Positions 12,321 through 26,800 of a stretch of DNA of 64,000 bases are shown here, one piece after another; within the stretch, counting starts at the first letter, position 1; each line of letters starts with the position of its first letter. The notes under the pieces are model-generated. The model was not told the DNA's origin. It made no database searches and saw nothing but the letters and a program-made list of their open reading frames with translations. The DNA is taken from positions 23,746,001 to 23,810,000 of the forward strand of contig JBHGNT010000003.1 in assembly GCA_043228905.1 (NCBI GenBank), read 5' to 3'. A program made the position numbers and the translations under genes. This DNA comes from Azolla caroliniana. Taxonomy: Eukaryota > Polypodiophyta.

Positions 12321-15300
12321 TCAATGTTGTATGCCTCGCTCAAGAAACTGCGGTTGAGATGCAATTCGAGGCAAGTACACTAGGTCCACATATGAGCCAT
12401 GAGACACTAAGGATGACGGACCTGTTTCCAAGTTATGGCTTTCTAACGATGAATTCCAGTGACTATCACCTACATGAGAATATGCTTTTGGTTCTGCACT
12501 CGCTAAACATCCATGGTATCCATTGTTAAAGCACATAGGCTGTGCACATGAACGTGAGCCAACATTCCTGAGTGGCTCTCGGACCTCTTCTACATTTGCT
12601 CTTCCCAAAGAAAATGTATTATGAGGTGTGATTGGCTCACCTAGCAAGTGTAATGACAAAGCATTAAGAGCTTGCTTTTCGGAAACCTGGATCAATGGAG
12701 ATGCTACTCTCTCAATTTCCCATGCCATTGACCCTTCTCCTGAAAGTGCAGATGGGGTTGTCCATTTGTTCACCTGTATGTGGTGAACATCATTTCTTAC
12801 AGGTGGAATTTGTCTACTGTTTGGTTGAGCATTGCAAAGCACCACTGGATCGCTATGTGAATTCTCCTTCCTTGACACCTCCTCTGTCTCGCTACTACTG
12901 CTACATTCATTTGATCCCCTCGTATCAATCACTATAAAACATTGTTCAAATTTCATCAAAAGCGAGTGGAAGCCAATCTAACTCTGTTCCATTAAATTCA
13001 TATTTGCATGCAATGGAAACTCAGTGCTCATAACAGGCATGACTCCAATCATATATTCATAGGGACAGATCACCATCGGTACCCTTAACCCTCCCATTTC
13101 AGGGTAATATGTCTGCTCAAGAACTTTGTAAATATATCTATGTTAGATAGGATGTTTCTACTTTCTTTTGCTTGGTTCCCGAGGCCATATTAGGCTCATT
13201 AACCATACATGATGAGGAAAAGAGTAAACCATAAAACCCTATTACATACTAAAGATGCACATACATAGAATGAGGTTTTTTGAGTTAAATACATACCTGA
13301 GCTAGGGGATGCACTTGAAAATTGCAGCTGAAAGCTTCCTTGGTGCTGCGGAAATCCTGTCACTCCTCCAAGGTCATTTCGATTATGAAGAGTTTTTTGC
13401 AAGGACTCAGGTTTTAGTCCTTCTAATGTAAAACCATTTCTGATCTTCTCACCTATGTGATGATGAGTAATTTGTGGATCAATCTGCAGTCCTTGCACTG
13501 TAACATGACCCCGGATACTGTCAGCACTACATAAAGCACTGTGCTGAAGGTGATCATCACTTAACCCACTCATTGTTAAAGAGTGAAGGGAATGATGATC
13601 AGAGAGGACAGATTGATAGTTCCGCATATGGCGACCATCAATCTGCATGTTGCAGTTATCAAAAAAGCAAGAATCCACTATGATCCGATTTTGATCACAG
13701 AGTGCCTTCAGTCGCAAATCACATTGAAGAAGCTTTTCAAAATGGCGATTGAGGATACCAACTGGAAACTGTACTGAGTGATGCCTGAAATAGATCATTC
13801 AAAAGAAACAAAAACCCTCCTTGAGTACATATATAGAATTTTTTAACAGGAATTATACCTAAAATATAATTCCAAGCCATAAAATAAACCTGGATATGGT
13901 AGCCTGTCCATCTGTGAAATCTGATGTAGACTGCCATAATGTATGTTTTCTCGGTTGTGGATTTATTTCTCTAAAGAACAGGGGAGGTCTTGACAACTGC
14001 ATAGAGCAGAATGCATCACATAAGAGGCTCTTAGCATATGAACTACCAGAAATAGACATGAATATATCTTAGCATGCACAAACACACACACATGCATACA
14101 AGAAACACATATTACCTCAATGTCTAAAACAGCTGGTTGATCCTCTGGGAAACTGGCTCTTATTCCTGATATGTCTGACCACTGCACTTCCATCTTACTC
14201 TTGAGACTGCTTTCCAATACTTCCCAGACAAGCTTCCGTTTAGCATAGTAGCACTTGGCTACAAGATCTCCATCATAACGAGAGGCACACTGTAACAAAA
14301 AGAAAATTATTACTTCTTGTTACAAGAAGGTCATAAACCAAAGGAAAACCAAACCAGCAATTGTGTTATTTGAACATATAAACAACCTTGTCCATGACAT
14401 ATACTAAAACGCCTAATGTATCAAATGTTGCCACATCACCCATTCAGAATAAATAGCAAATTTGACGATGTTTTAGACTTGCTACAGAATATATTTTACA
14501 ATAAGACTCCACCAAAGAAGAAACTTGAATAATGGTCTAGAGTGCATAACAGAGAGAGAAGAGAGGAATAATAATTTGCAAGAGCTGCACTGTTATGGGG
14601 ATTAATGGACAATCACGATGCTGTAAACTTAATAAAGCTGTTCGTATTTAATACTATTTTGGATGTGGATATACATGAGAGAGAGAGAGAGCCAATGGGA
14701 CCACAGTTGATATGGTTGTGTCATTGTTTTGGAGACGGTGAACATTATGAGTTTGAAAAAACGATGTGGCAGATAATTTAGGAGAAATGATATATGATTT
14801 AAGAAAGATGTTTGAAAGGATTTGAAGCCACTAGCTTCTGTTGATAACCTACACGCTTACTACTAGGGTGAGCTTATTACAAAGAGAAAAGAGATGGAGA
14901 CATGATCCACTAATGTCCTAGGAACAAAACATTGGTCTTGTAGCATTTGTTGGTACCACCGGTATACCTCATCTTCATACAACCTCAACAATACTAGAAA
15001 AGCGATCTATCCCACTAAAAAGTAAAGGGTCACTGAAAATACTAAAATTAAAAAGAAAGTATTTTTTGTTACCTCCCACGTTCCAACCCGTAGCTTAATA
15101 GCTGGAAAGTTGGCAGCCTTAAGTTTGTCCTTGTCTGAGAATGCAGAATTTCCAAGCCTATTTACCTTTCCACGTTGATCACAACCATCCGAGGTCTCAT
15201 CATCATTTTGAGTAAGTTTCCTTTGTATAAGGTCTAGCAATGATGGGCTCTTTCTCAAAGTTAAACCGAGTGGACTTGGTCCATTCAGAAGATTGAGGTG

Positions 15301-16298
15301 ACTATTACTTTGCCCTCTTGTCATCATGGAGTACCCATCCTCATCACCTACATGATCAGAAGGATAATGTGGTTCAGCAAATGCTTGTTGGGCAGAAAAT
15401 AAAGCAGTGTTGTCCATTGCCTCTCTTCCTTGCGTTGAATGTATCTGTAGGATAAAACCAGGATGGTTGAGCACAAGAAGTTATGCCACGAAAGATTAAC
15501 AAAAAATGCACAGTATGAAATCAATGAAGACAGAGGATTATAAGTTACAATAGAACCAACTTCCAGCCTAGTAATTATAATGAATACATCAGTAATTTAC
15601 TCAATTCTAAATGTAACATATGCAATGAGGGCATTGTGAATCTAACTGCTTCCTAGTGTGAGGTCATTAGACCTAAATTTGTGAAACAGATTATCTATTT
15701 TCTCAGAACTATTCGTCAACCAGTAACTGAAGAAAACAGATTGTCCATATCTAACCTGTTACATTCTGAACAACAAGATCTGTTAAATTCTGGACCGAAA
15801 TGAAGACATATTATGATATCTAATCAGCCCAACCTAGACTGCGAGAAAACATAAGATTGCTGCATCCAGCTTGTTCCATTCTATGGTAAAAAGGAACTAT
15901 CTCTAACCTGCTACACACTAAACTAAAATGGAACATTTTGCCATATCTAGTTTGTTGCATTTTCTGGACCAAATAGATGACAAATTATGAGATCTAACCT
16001 GCACATTCTGGCTTTCATCGCAAAATTTTGTCCTTTTCAAGCATGGAAGATCATCATCAGGACAGAAACCTGAGCCATTCTCGATCTTCGGAACCTTGAT
16101 TTCACTTCCCATAGATGTTGAGGAAGAAGAAGAAACAGAGGAATGGATCATCTGAAGAGATGGCATAGCATTGAAATTCAAAGTCTTGTTGTTGTTACCA
16201 TCTGAGTTCCGATAATAACTAGGGTTGAATAGAGGAGGTTTTTCGAGATTGGGAGGAATCTTCATGTTACTGTATGATCCCATAATATAGAGGTTCAC
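12321..16298 (-). CDS. ASG1-like plant-specific protein (At2g24100/At4g30780 type)
   Basis: Exons, in transcript order: 16298-15999, 15444-15073, 14289-14116, 13996-13890, 13784-13297, 12931-12321. All are GT-AG and the phases close exactly, giving 683 residues. Residues 1-210 are low-complexity and poorly conserved. The conserved core spans about 210-340: AANFPAIKLRVGTWE, then YDGDLVAKCYYAKRKLVWE, KMEVQWSDI, PPLFFREINPQPRKHTLW, SDFTDGQATISR and ILNRHFEKLLQCD. This block defines a plant family that includes ALTERED SEED GERMINATION 1; databases sometimes label members 'ATP-dependent DNA helicase', but I see no Walker or helicase motifs. The C-terminal 340 residues are disordered-looking and rich in S, H and N. 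Two in-frame starts exist (16298 and 16283); I chose the first. Function is unknown. The family match is from memory, with the core motifs clear. Confidence 0.85.
14817..14900 (-). repeat. tRNA-like SINE relic in ASG1-like intron 2
   Basis: On the minus strand CACCCTAGTAGTAAGCG resembles a degenerate A box and GGCTTCAAATCC a B box about 45 bases later. The part TACTACTAGGGTGAGC resembles TACCACTAGGGTAAGG in the 3' module of the SINE at 23999-24203. It is short and mutated. Confidence 0.4.
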
Positions 16299-17400
16299 TC
16301 AGAGAAAACACGATTTTGTTATATAAAAGGTTGCTTGACTCAGATCTTGCCGCTAAATTAATGAGAGATCATGAAGACGCATGCGTGGAATATAAATGTA
16401 GTGCCAAGATCCTGCAGAAACAGAAACAGAGAACTCTTTCAAAAACCCTAACTTTTCTTGGCAGAGAAAAAGGAAAAAAGAGGGGAGGGCTCTCTCTCAC
16501 ACACAAACCCTAACCAAGAGGTGAGAGAGCAACAACGCATACAACAAGAGAAGAAGAAGAAGAAGAAGAAGAAGAAGAAGAAGAAAAGACCTTAACACCG
16601 CAGTAGAGTAAAATTATAGATGTTCCTGCCCTTTCGTCGCGTGTTTCGTTTCTGTGTATCTATCAAACTGACTTCCTGTCTTTAGGTCTCTGTATGTGAT
16701 ACAGGGAGGGTGACCTAGAAAATTTGGTCTACAGAGAGTTGTTCTGTTCTGTTCTGCTTTGTTCTGTTCTGTTCTGTTCTGTTCTGCGTGTATAATTTGG
16801 AAAAGTAAGAGGAGAGAGAGAGAGAGAGAGAGAGAAGCTCTTTCGGATATTATTGCATGTGTTTCCACCTTAGATCATGACGTGGACGCTGACGTGGAGG
16901 CGGCCACCCTCTGCTTACACGAAGTCCAAATCCACGTCAGACGCCGTCAATCATCATCCCCCTCTCCTCTGGCGGCCCCCCCCACCCACCCAAAAATGCC
17001 CCTCCCCCAACATGGAGAGACACACCCCACACAGAGAGACAGAGACAGGCAGAACCAGATCTCTTCTTCCGGCCATTCCCGCCCATCCATCCATCCTTGT
17101 GTGGCACAATGGACGGACGCCATGTTCATTTCTACACATGGTACCCTCACCTCTCTGTGGACGTGTCTATGTATGTATATATGTATGTGTGTGTGTGTGT
17201 GTGGAAGTGTCTATGTATGTATATATGTATGTATGTGTGTGTGTATGGATGGATGGATGCACTCACTTTCTGGCATGTTAATGCATGTGCCCCCCCCCCC
17301 CCCCCCCACTGTGCACACTTATATAAAGAGATGGAAGGGGTGCATGTCGGATCATTGATTGATTAGATCAGAAAATCGGATAATTAATCCAATCAAACAA
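16299..17400 (-). promoter_or_regulatory. Leader/promoter region of the ASG1-like gene, rich in microsatellites
   Basis: Holds several simple repeats: GAA trinucleotide run (16549-16585), TTCTG pentamer run (about 16740-16786), GA run (16812-16834), two near-identical copies of a TATGTATATATGTATGTG-TGTG block (about 17165 and 17213), and a C homopolymer (about 17290-17308). Open frames here are microsatellite artefacts. No TATA element was fixed with confidence. Confidence 0.45.
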
Positions 17401-19995
17401 GTCTGCTCATCTACTAAGTGTCTTGTCTTTCGACGTTGAAGTCACGAGTCGCGCAGGTCCAAAATCTTCCCTAAGTAATCCTTCACGCAGTCGAGCTGCG
17501 TGGTCACATGACTCCAAGTCCGATTGGAGATCTACCCATTATCACACACAAAAAATGGTGGTGTAACACCTACCTACCCCCCCATCGGCACGAATGATTA
17601 TGTGGATGCCCGCTTGGAAGCCATGCCACGCCACCTCCCTATGCATTTGCCCATTGCCCCATATGCCCTTTGTGCATCATCGCCATCAGAGTTGTCAAGT
17701 GTCCATCGATCAATCATCCCACATGTGATTGATTGTGCATGTTTGTACACACATGTGATGCTGCACATGCCCATGTTTAGAAATAAAACTCTCACCTGAC
17801 TTGTTTATGCCTATTAAAGAACTTTTTAACTCTAGTTCACGTAAAACTATATGAGGCATACAAAATAACTAATATACGAAACAGAAACGACCGATGGAAA
17901 TACGTAAGTTTCTTACTCATGTAGATAATCTAGGTCATGCCAATCTGTTTCTCATACAAGCATCAAGACTTACACATCATACTAGGTTCACAAACAATAT
18001 ATAATTACCGAATATACAATTGGTGCTAAAACAAAAAAAAGTAGATTGCAACAACGATTTGTTTTTAGCTCAACTTAGATTCCATTACCCTCACTTTATC
18101 GTGCATGTTGATACAATTTCTAGACCTTTTGATGGTGCATTACATGATCTTTCTTAATGCCTAACTTGGCCCGAGACAATATTCTTGACTTGATTTACTT
18201 GCCTCTTTCAGTCATGATTATTTTCCCCAATGGCTTGCACTTCAATTGTCGATTGACCGACGCATTTGAGCAAGTTTTGATGCAATCTCCAAATGCATAG
18301 ACGATGTATTGTGGTGAAATTTGATCTAGTGCATTAAATAGGATTCACATACATTACTAGACCATATATTTTATCATGTTTGGTTGATTGATTTACGTCA
18401 CTCGTCCATACATTGCCACCACTCAATCTCAAGAAGGCTTCTTTGGGATGATCAACTTATATTGGTCAACCATATGTTTGTCTCGTGTTGGGTTGCTCCA
18501 TTGTCACCTCCCGCAACTTTGTATCTTAGGTCAATCAACTCCTCGTTGTACAAATTTTCCAATGCTTTCAAAGGAAAGTGTTGGTTATCATGTGTTTGGG
18601 CCATTTATAAGTGACGTGGACATGATATTGCACATAATGTGGTACCAAACTTTTGCAATGTGTGATCCAAGGATATGTATATAATATCAATATCCCCTCT
18701 AAATAACATGAGTTATATGGTTTATGGTGTTTGATGTGTTTACAAGCAAAGTCAAACCTTTTTGCCGCGTTTTGGTGTAGTTTAGGGCTACTTGTACAAG
18801 ATAATAAAAAACAAGTTGAGGAAATAATCATCAATACATGACTTTATGACAAAGGCTAGTATAAATATTTCACTACGAGTGTTTCCCATGGGCCACTTTT
18901 AAATTTGGAGGTTGGAATGATTCGAGCAAAGTTGAAACAACATAATTGTGTTAATCGTTATTATAACATATGCTCCATCCAAAGTCAAATTCAATTTCCC
19001 AACACAAGGTCCTTACAAATTGGTGTGAATGAGTCAGAACACATATACAAGACAATCCGCCACATCTCATTGTTAAGAAGTCAAAAGAAATCATATCGTG
19101 TTAAATGTCTTTCATGAGCAATGCATGCCAACACCATTTAATGTACTCAACGACAATACATTAACCATTCTTTGGATTTTGTCTTATATGAAGTTAGGGC
19201 ATACATCAATTATTCTCAATGCGATTCTGAATGAACTTCTAGCTTTCACTTTATTTTATAACAACAATGTTATGGGATGAACACCCTCTTTGTGATTACA
19301 AGCCACATAATTAAGCACATCAATTAAATTTGTCGAGCTATCTATGAACTCTATTAAATTAGTGTATACACAAATAGATTCATATTCTTGTACACTATTA
19401 ATTCTATCATTTCAATTTTCGGCCAATTTAGTTTTGCAAATGTAATGCTTTTTGGCATATCGAGTGTCTTTGGCAAATAAGCACCAACATTTTAAGCTCT
19501 TTAAGCATAGTGATGTAAATAGAGCAATGACTTATTGAGGGTTTTGAAATCGTACATTAAAGAGTGTGGGTAGCAACATGACTTGCAAGTTACAACTTGC
19601 ACAATCTCTTTATTGACACATGTAATGCATCTAGCCCAAATTTATAGGGTTTGATAAAGTTGACAAAGCTATTACCCTCAAAATGGTCCCTAATTTTCAG
19701 TCCACAAAAATAATGCCACATGAGGCCAATCATGCAATGTTTGTCCCATCCCATCAAAGGTTTAATAGTTTCAATAAAGATGTCATAATCCTTGCAACAA
19801 TCCACGTGCTCACTTAGCCTCGTCATGAGTAATTATTTTAGGATTTTTAACTGGGCAATTGCTGGTACATTTTGTTTGTTAGTCGACAAAGACAGTATGT
19901 TGTGCTCACTCATGACACCTATACACTCCAAATACAGAGAAGAGAGAATAACTTAATACCTTCATTTAAATACGTCTCCTAGTTATTTTTCTATC

Positions 19996-20071
<76 letters not shown>

Positions 20072-23000
20072 AATGAAATGAATGACAAATATTAGCATGA
20101 ATTTTATGTATGAGGCGCTAATAGTACGTGCATTTCACACCACCCAAATTCTAGTTCACTCTGTACACAATGTTGTCTTTTTTATCTATTTGCATCACAT
20201 CAAATGTATGCCAATAGGTTGAATTATTCACATGATGATTTGTTTCACCTCGAGGTGAGATCCATGATTTGCCACCTCATATGTTTTTGCCAATTAACAC
20301 TATATTTCCGATATGATCAGATGCATGGAGTAACACTTGTAGACCTTGTCAATTATCCTTGTTACATACAATGGAAATATCATAAACATTGTCTTTTAAT
20401 ATTTTTTTTTATGATTGTATGCCCCACTTTTCAATAACCTTTCGCATTCATCAAAATGTGGGTGTAGAATATATTCAAACTTTTGGATCCACTTGCATCT
20501 CTCACATAATGAGATGTCAACCGCCCACTTGATCTATGATATTTCTTTGTTATCTTAGCTTCCCAAATGCTCCTTTGTGACCAATATGTACTATTACAAC
20601 TCAAATTGGGTGGTCTTTTTGCTTGTCACTTTAGAAGATGACACAAGTTACAATGCAATCACGTTGTCAACCTAACACATCAATGACAAACAATAATAGA
20701 GAGTACACCGTTTCAAATGCAATTTACATTTCCTTTGCGGTTTTGAACTACAAATCATATTTAATAAACAAAATGTGGTCTTGTACCAAGAATCAAGAAC
20801 AACTTCCCTATCATGTTTTCTATAGTTAACATGTCTCTCGTACCTCCCAAAAGGCAACTTGTAATGTTTTTTAGTATTATCGAGAATGTATTACAATCAT
20901 CATCATTTTAATATGATCATTGGAATATACCAAATATATGGAATCCCATATTTTATGACTTCCATTTGCTAACGAGACATTATGTGCAAAAGCCAATGTG
21001 AAAGCATTGCTTCTAAGACAACAATGATTGATTATTGAATTTCTCAAAAAATATAAATAAGTAAAAATGATCATGAAGCAGTGAATCTTTTGTTTTGGAA
21101 TCTAAAGGTGCGGGGTAAGTCTCAAACCAAGAGCACATTATCATGTGAAATATACAAATTACTTATTGTGTTTGTTGTGGGAGGTCTTCATATTTTTAGT
21201 ACTAGATCATAAAAATGTTAACAATTCCTCTTATTGGGCTTTGTTCAACCCAAGGCGAGAGTGGAAAACAACAACATTGTTAAGAAATACATCATATAAG
21301 AGTAGTCTTTAAATGTCCCCACATATGGATTCATCGTGTTGATCTCTCATATTCAAATGTTTAAATGTGAGCTTTGTACTTCAAGACATTGAGGATGTGG
21401 ATTCAATCTCGAATAACCGCAAGGTCAGTCTCTCGTTTATTATTAAAATTGTTGGTGATGTTAGTTTTAGATCATGCACACTAACCTTTGTGCATTAAAA
21501 GTTGATGCACTTTAATGTTATGTTTATCATTTTTAATTGGACATCATGCACATTTACATATTGCTCTTAAAATATGAAATAATTACAAACGTTGACGTCA
21601 ACCATTTTTCTACAATAAATGGAGTGAACCCAATAATAATGCCCTTTAAAATGCAATCCTAGCTAATAATAGAGGATCCCATTGATTAAGTTTGAGAGCA
21701 ATGTATACACGCTTGTTATGGCCTTACAAATTCACCTTCCACTGACCATTGTAGAAAATGATAACATTGCTATTAATAAGATGAAAACAATGTGCTCCAC
21801 AAGTAATATCATCAATAATTCCCCTTGTTACCTCATATAAATCAATAATTCTCATTTGATTCATCCACAACGATGGGATGGTGGGTTATAATTAGATATT
21901 CTCCTCATAACCTCGTTGTAGAATAAGACAATATCAATATAGCTTTTGTTTTGTCGATCATATATGTCAAAAGTGCCTAGTATGCCAATAGAAAATGACA
22001 TAAGAGAATGCAAACAAAAAGTTTCTTCCTCTTCTATCAAACAGAGTTCTTATGGAATTTGGTGTTTTATACCTAGATATTTGATTTCATATAATACCAA
22101 CATTAGTCTAAGGCTACCTACTTAGTGCAAACTTACAAACATCTTAAACAAGTTACTTACGCAAGAATATTGAAATAGATCAAACATAACTAGAGGTTTA
22201 TTGTTTAACTTAGGGGGGTGCCATGGTCTTGTTTTACCCTTTCAAAACTACATTTAACATATAAAATCACACACAGTTAACAAGGGGCTTTGTTCAACCA
22301 AGGTGATCAAAGTAATCAAAATATGCATTTATTTTGCATAAGTAGGGTTTAGGGTTCTAATGCACTTCAAGCATTCTCTTTAAATAGACACTATCAAGGC
22401 ATCTTTATGCTTAATGTCAATCCACCGAATACGAAGACATGGGGGGGCTCTAACATGTCATTAATGACATAGACATATAACATGTTCGGTCCATGTTTTT
22501 ATGAAATTATGTGTGCGTGCATGTGTTTCATAAACGTTACTGTACATCTTCTTGTCTTCTTGTAAGATTATGAATTCTTTGCTGAAAACGGATATTTTTT
22601 CTTTGTTTCTATTATTAAAATTGTGTCTGTAAGAGAAAGTCATTGAATGTTTCTCAACCATGAAATAACTTGGAATTATTGAACATTCCATCACCATAAC
22701 AAGTATATGAACTATTTACTAGACTCCATATGTTCAAGAGATTTTGATGTGAGAATAATTTATTTTTGGTGTCAAAATGTAGCAATAATGAAACCTAGAA
22801 CAATTTATATTGTTGGTGTCACAATATATTAGCAATGAAAGTTGAAAGGTGTTGACATATGTAGGATTTAGATGCTACCAATCGAAGTAAGATTGTAGGA
22901 TTTATATGTAAGGATTTAGATGATGAAACTGCTACCAATACAAGTAAGTGAGATTATGTTTTGCAGTTATAAATTAAATGGAGTTTTTTATGTAGTAACA

Positions 23001-23860
23001 TTTTTGAGAATATTGCTCTCATAAAATGTATATACCACGAAAGTGGTGGGAATGATTATTAAAAGAAAACATATGCTTAATAATTTAGTATTATCATTAT
23101 TTAGGTATATTAGCCACAACTACATCAAATGAATGTGCGTCGAGATCCAAAACTCGTGATTTCATCACAATTTGGCGTAAATACACTAAATGATTACTGT
23201 ATGAAATTTGTGGGGCCAATGAAGAAAAGGAACATGTTTGGTGTTGATGCATCACTGTGGTCACAAAGAACTGCACAAAATGCCCACTAAGCTTTGACTT
23301 CTAGTTGTTGTACGAGAAAAGATATGGCCAAGTATAGGCATGCAACCATGTAAAGGCTAGACCTCAATACGTCGTTTACTAAGCCAATCACCTTCTAGGC
23401 ATTTGAACTTTGAACTTTGAACATTTACCATATCAAACCCTTGGAAATATGTGCATCTTATGATGATACTAAATACATGAAGGTCATACCTTGTGCCACG
23501 TGAGTGGGCACACAAAATTACTTAGAATTGACCTTACATTATTGAAATCCTCAGTAAGATAGGTGACTCCATTTATTATGATAGAAGAATTAACACCAAT
23601 GGCATTTTGAATCTAAATTTTGGATGGATCCACAAATCTTGCAAGTGTCAGTTAGCACAACCTAGGGTCATTTCATGGAAAACACCTCTAGAATCGTAGT
23701 AAAGTCCAACCAAAATAGGAATTTGGACTAAATGAAACAATAAACTAAAAAACTACAAGGCCTTGCATGAACAAATTTGGAATCAAAGAAGTCAACATAT
23801 GGGATGCAAGGAGACAAGCTAAGGATAACATGTGCTCCCAACAAAATACCTGCACCTTTA
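17400..23860. other. AT-rich intergenic DNA, no gene seen
   Basis: Dense stops on both strands; the short open frames show no recognisable domain. The only distinct element is a pure AC/CA dinucleotide run at about 19999-20067. Some of it may be the decayed 5' part of the LINE that becomes recognisable from about 23.9 kb, but I cannot show an endonuclease domain. Confidence 0.45.
19999..20067. repeat. (AC)n microsatellite
   Basis: Uninterrupted CA dinucleotide run of about 34 units. Confidence 0.95.
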
Positions 23861-23866
23861 AATGCA

Positions 23867-26800
23867 TAAGAGATGTTTTCTTACAATATTGGGACATTAT
23901 AGTTGATAATTTAACTAGTGCTTTTCATAGGTCTGCCCTGGAGAGCATGGACTAATAAGAGATGTTTTCTTACAATATTGGGAAATTATAGCTGATGAGC
24001 CTAGATGGATGTAGCTCAGTTGGTAAGATTGCGCAATGGTGGTCATGGGTTCAACCCCTACATTCCACAGTGGCATCTAGTGAATTAAGAGTACATGAAG
24101 TATATAATAGAAAGGTGAGGAGATTGGGGTTCGAACCCACAACACAATGCTTGTAATGTTAACAACTTACCACTAGGGTAAGGTACTTATGAGAAATAAA
24201 ATGATTATAGCTGATGATTTTAATAGTGCTTTTCAAATAAATTTTTATTCTGGAGCTATGCCAAAGGAGGGGTTTATTTGTTTTATCCCTAAAGGGGATG
24301 GAGCTTCAAAGAACATTAGGGCATGATGGCCAATCACATTACTCAATACAAGTTATAAAATTTATGCAACTAAGGTATTGGCATTTCGTTTGCAACCTTT
24401 ATTGCGTGACATTATTCATACTTCTCAAATAGGTTTCATGCAAGGTAGGAGTATATTTGATAATATTTTTTTGTTTTGAGACTTGTTCGCCTCAGCTATG
24501 CCAATAAAGAGGACCTAGTAATTTTATTGTTAGATTTTGAAAAACCCTATGATAGAGTGAATTGGGAGTTTTTAGAAGAGTAGGGTTTCTAGAAGCTTGG
24601 ATTATTGTAGTAGCAACTTTGTATAGATTAGCTTATAGTTCTATCTTAGTAACAGGAGGTACAAGACAAAGATTTCAAATGTCACGATCAGTTCACCAAG
24701 GGTGTTCGTTAGCCCCTTTCTTATTTCTTATTGTTACAGAGGTATTCTCAACATATTTACATTCAACAGGTGTTGGGATCCGAGGGTTGGTCACACTGAT
24801 CTCTAATAAGATGATTTTAGATGTGGAGTTTGTAGATGATACTGCACTATACATGTGTGTTGAAGAAGGTAATTTGTGTAAAACACAGGTTGAAGTGGAA
24901 ATTTTTTGCGTCTCTGGTGCAAAAAATTAATTGGTGTAAATCAATGGTTTTTTGGGTTTCTATGCCGCTATTGCCATCATGGAGACCATCTGAGTCCTTT
25001 TGTTAGATTCAAGGAGTTTCAATTCGTTATATAGGTTGTTGGGTTGGTATAAACATGCATAAGGAGCGATTGTTAGCTCCTCTAATGTTATCACTTAGGA
25101 AAGAATGGTTGATTTGGGACACTATTCAGAGTTGTCTTTAGCAGGCAGAATAATGATAACTAATCAGGTTCTCCTTTCGTCTATGCGGTATATTGTATCT
25201 ACGTGTTTGTTCTCTAAATCCTGTTTGTTGTAGATTCAACGACTGGTTTGAAACTTTATTTGGATAGGAAGAAGTAATAATGATGACCGTGTGAAGGTAG
25301 CTTTGTTGACACTTACGACACAATTATTTGATGGTGGTTTAGGGTTGGTAGACCAAGACAGTCAATGTAAGGCTCTTCTGGCAAAATTTGTTGTTAGGGC
25401 TATGTTGCCTACTCAAGGTATATGGTATGAGTTGCTTTTAAACCGATTGGTTGATATTAAACCGTCGACTGGTGGGCGATTTTTGGAAATCATCTCTAAG
25501 ATGGGCATTCTTGTCAAAATTTAAGACGAGACAACTACATGGTTCGAAAGATGGTTTTATGGTTGGCATTCGTAAAGCGTGGGATGTTGTTAAGTTTTTT
25601 TATTTGTAGATGCCCATCTTCGAATGAAGAACTATTGGGTCAACCTTTGATTTGATTTTTGTTTTTTATGAGAGGGGTATATTACTTGGAAGTAGACCGC
25701 GGTTAGAGTGGGTTGTGTTGGATAACAATATAGCTGCCACGGTATCCTCTTAGGGAAATGATGTTTTTCATCTTAATAATTCTCAGCTTGATGGTACCTA
25801 GTGTAGGGGTTTTAGAGTTATGTTTGATGCAATTCAATTACCTTAGGGGATTTTCTCTCTCTAATTGGCCACCTTCTTTTGTGCATGTTTGGTTTGGATA
25901 CTTTACTCCGGTCAGTGTTATGATAGGAGTAAAAGGAACAACTCAAGGAGACTGTTACTATTTTGAATCTTGATGTATTTGAGGAAGGAAGATTACAACA
26001 AACTGATATGGAATCGTCGATTTGGCAAACGACATTGCAACATCCGATGAGAGTGATTAATAAATATGGTAAAAGGAGGATTTTAGATACTTCTCCTTTT
26101 GATAGTATGTTATTTTGCCAACTATGGATATTTAAAAAAAAGTATTTGGTGGAGCTGCATTGGGATCCATCAGATTATCTTTGGAAACATACAAATCCTT
26201 CATCTCAAACTAAATTTATTCAATTTTTTCCACATTATGTGAAGTTGGGACGAAAGTTGCTCATAAGTAAGAAGTTACATTCGCCATCCCCCATGAAAGT
26301 GTGGTTGGGAATGGGGCCTCTTTAATGGATGCATCTAAATATTGGAAGTAGTTATGGGGTATGTAGATTCCCAAGAATATTGTACTTTTTTGCTAGTTAT
26401 TGATCCATTATGAACTACCGGTTTGGGCCTTGTTACGACAACTAAATAGTATGTCGTGTGGATTTGGTTGTGGATGTATGATGGAATCAATTAAGCATGT
26501 ATTGTGGTTTTGTCCTAAAATTATGCAAGTATGGAAGAGAGTATTAAGGTTGCTAATATTAATACATCCTAATTGCGTGATCACTTGGGGTGTGACATTC
26601 TAGAGGGACAATTGTTATTATATGAAAAGGAGGATATAGTGGAGGCCTTTCACATAGTTCCTCCTCATATACAAATGGTTTAACCTGATAGTTTGCAATT
26701 TCGGGATGATATTATTTGGAAGATAATTTCATCTATTCTGATTTGGGTAATTTGGACGTACATTAGTTTTTGACAACGTCACTTGACATGATGTTTTTGT

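Noticed and set aside
12296-12937. Plus-strand frames opposite the last ASG1-like exon
   Set aside because: Shadows of the real minus-strand exon, which has a correct splice acceptor and phase.
16759-17366. Overlapping open frames of 90-200 codons upstream of the ASG1-like gene
   Set aside because: Composed of GA, TATG/GTGT and poly-C repeats and overlapping in several frames; no protein family.
24006-24069. A functional tRNA gene
   Set aside because: The A and B boxes and acceptor pairing are tRNA-like, but the D stem and anticodon stem do not close and the length is too short; the exact target duplication shows that it is part of a SINE.
24562-24930. An intact reverse transcriptase gene
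   Set aside because: The open frame covers only the middle of RT; stops and frameshifts lie on both sides.
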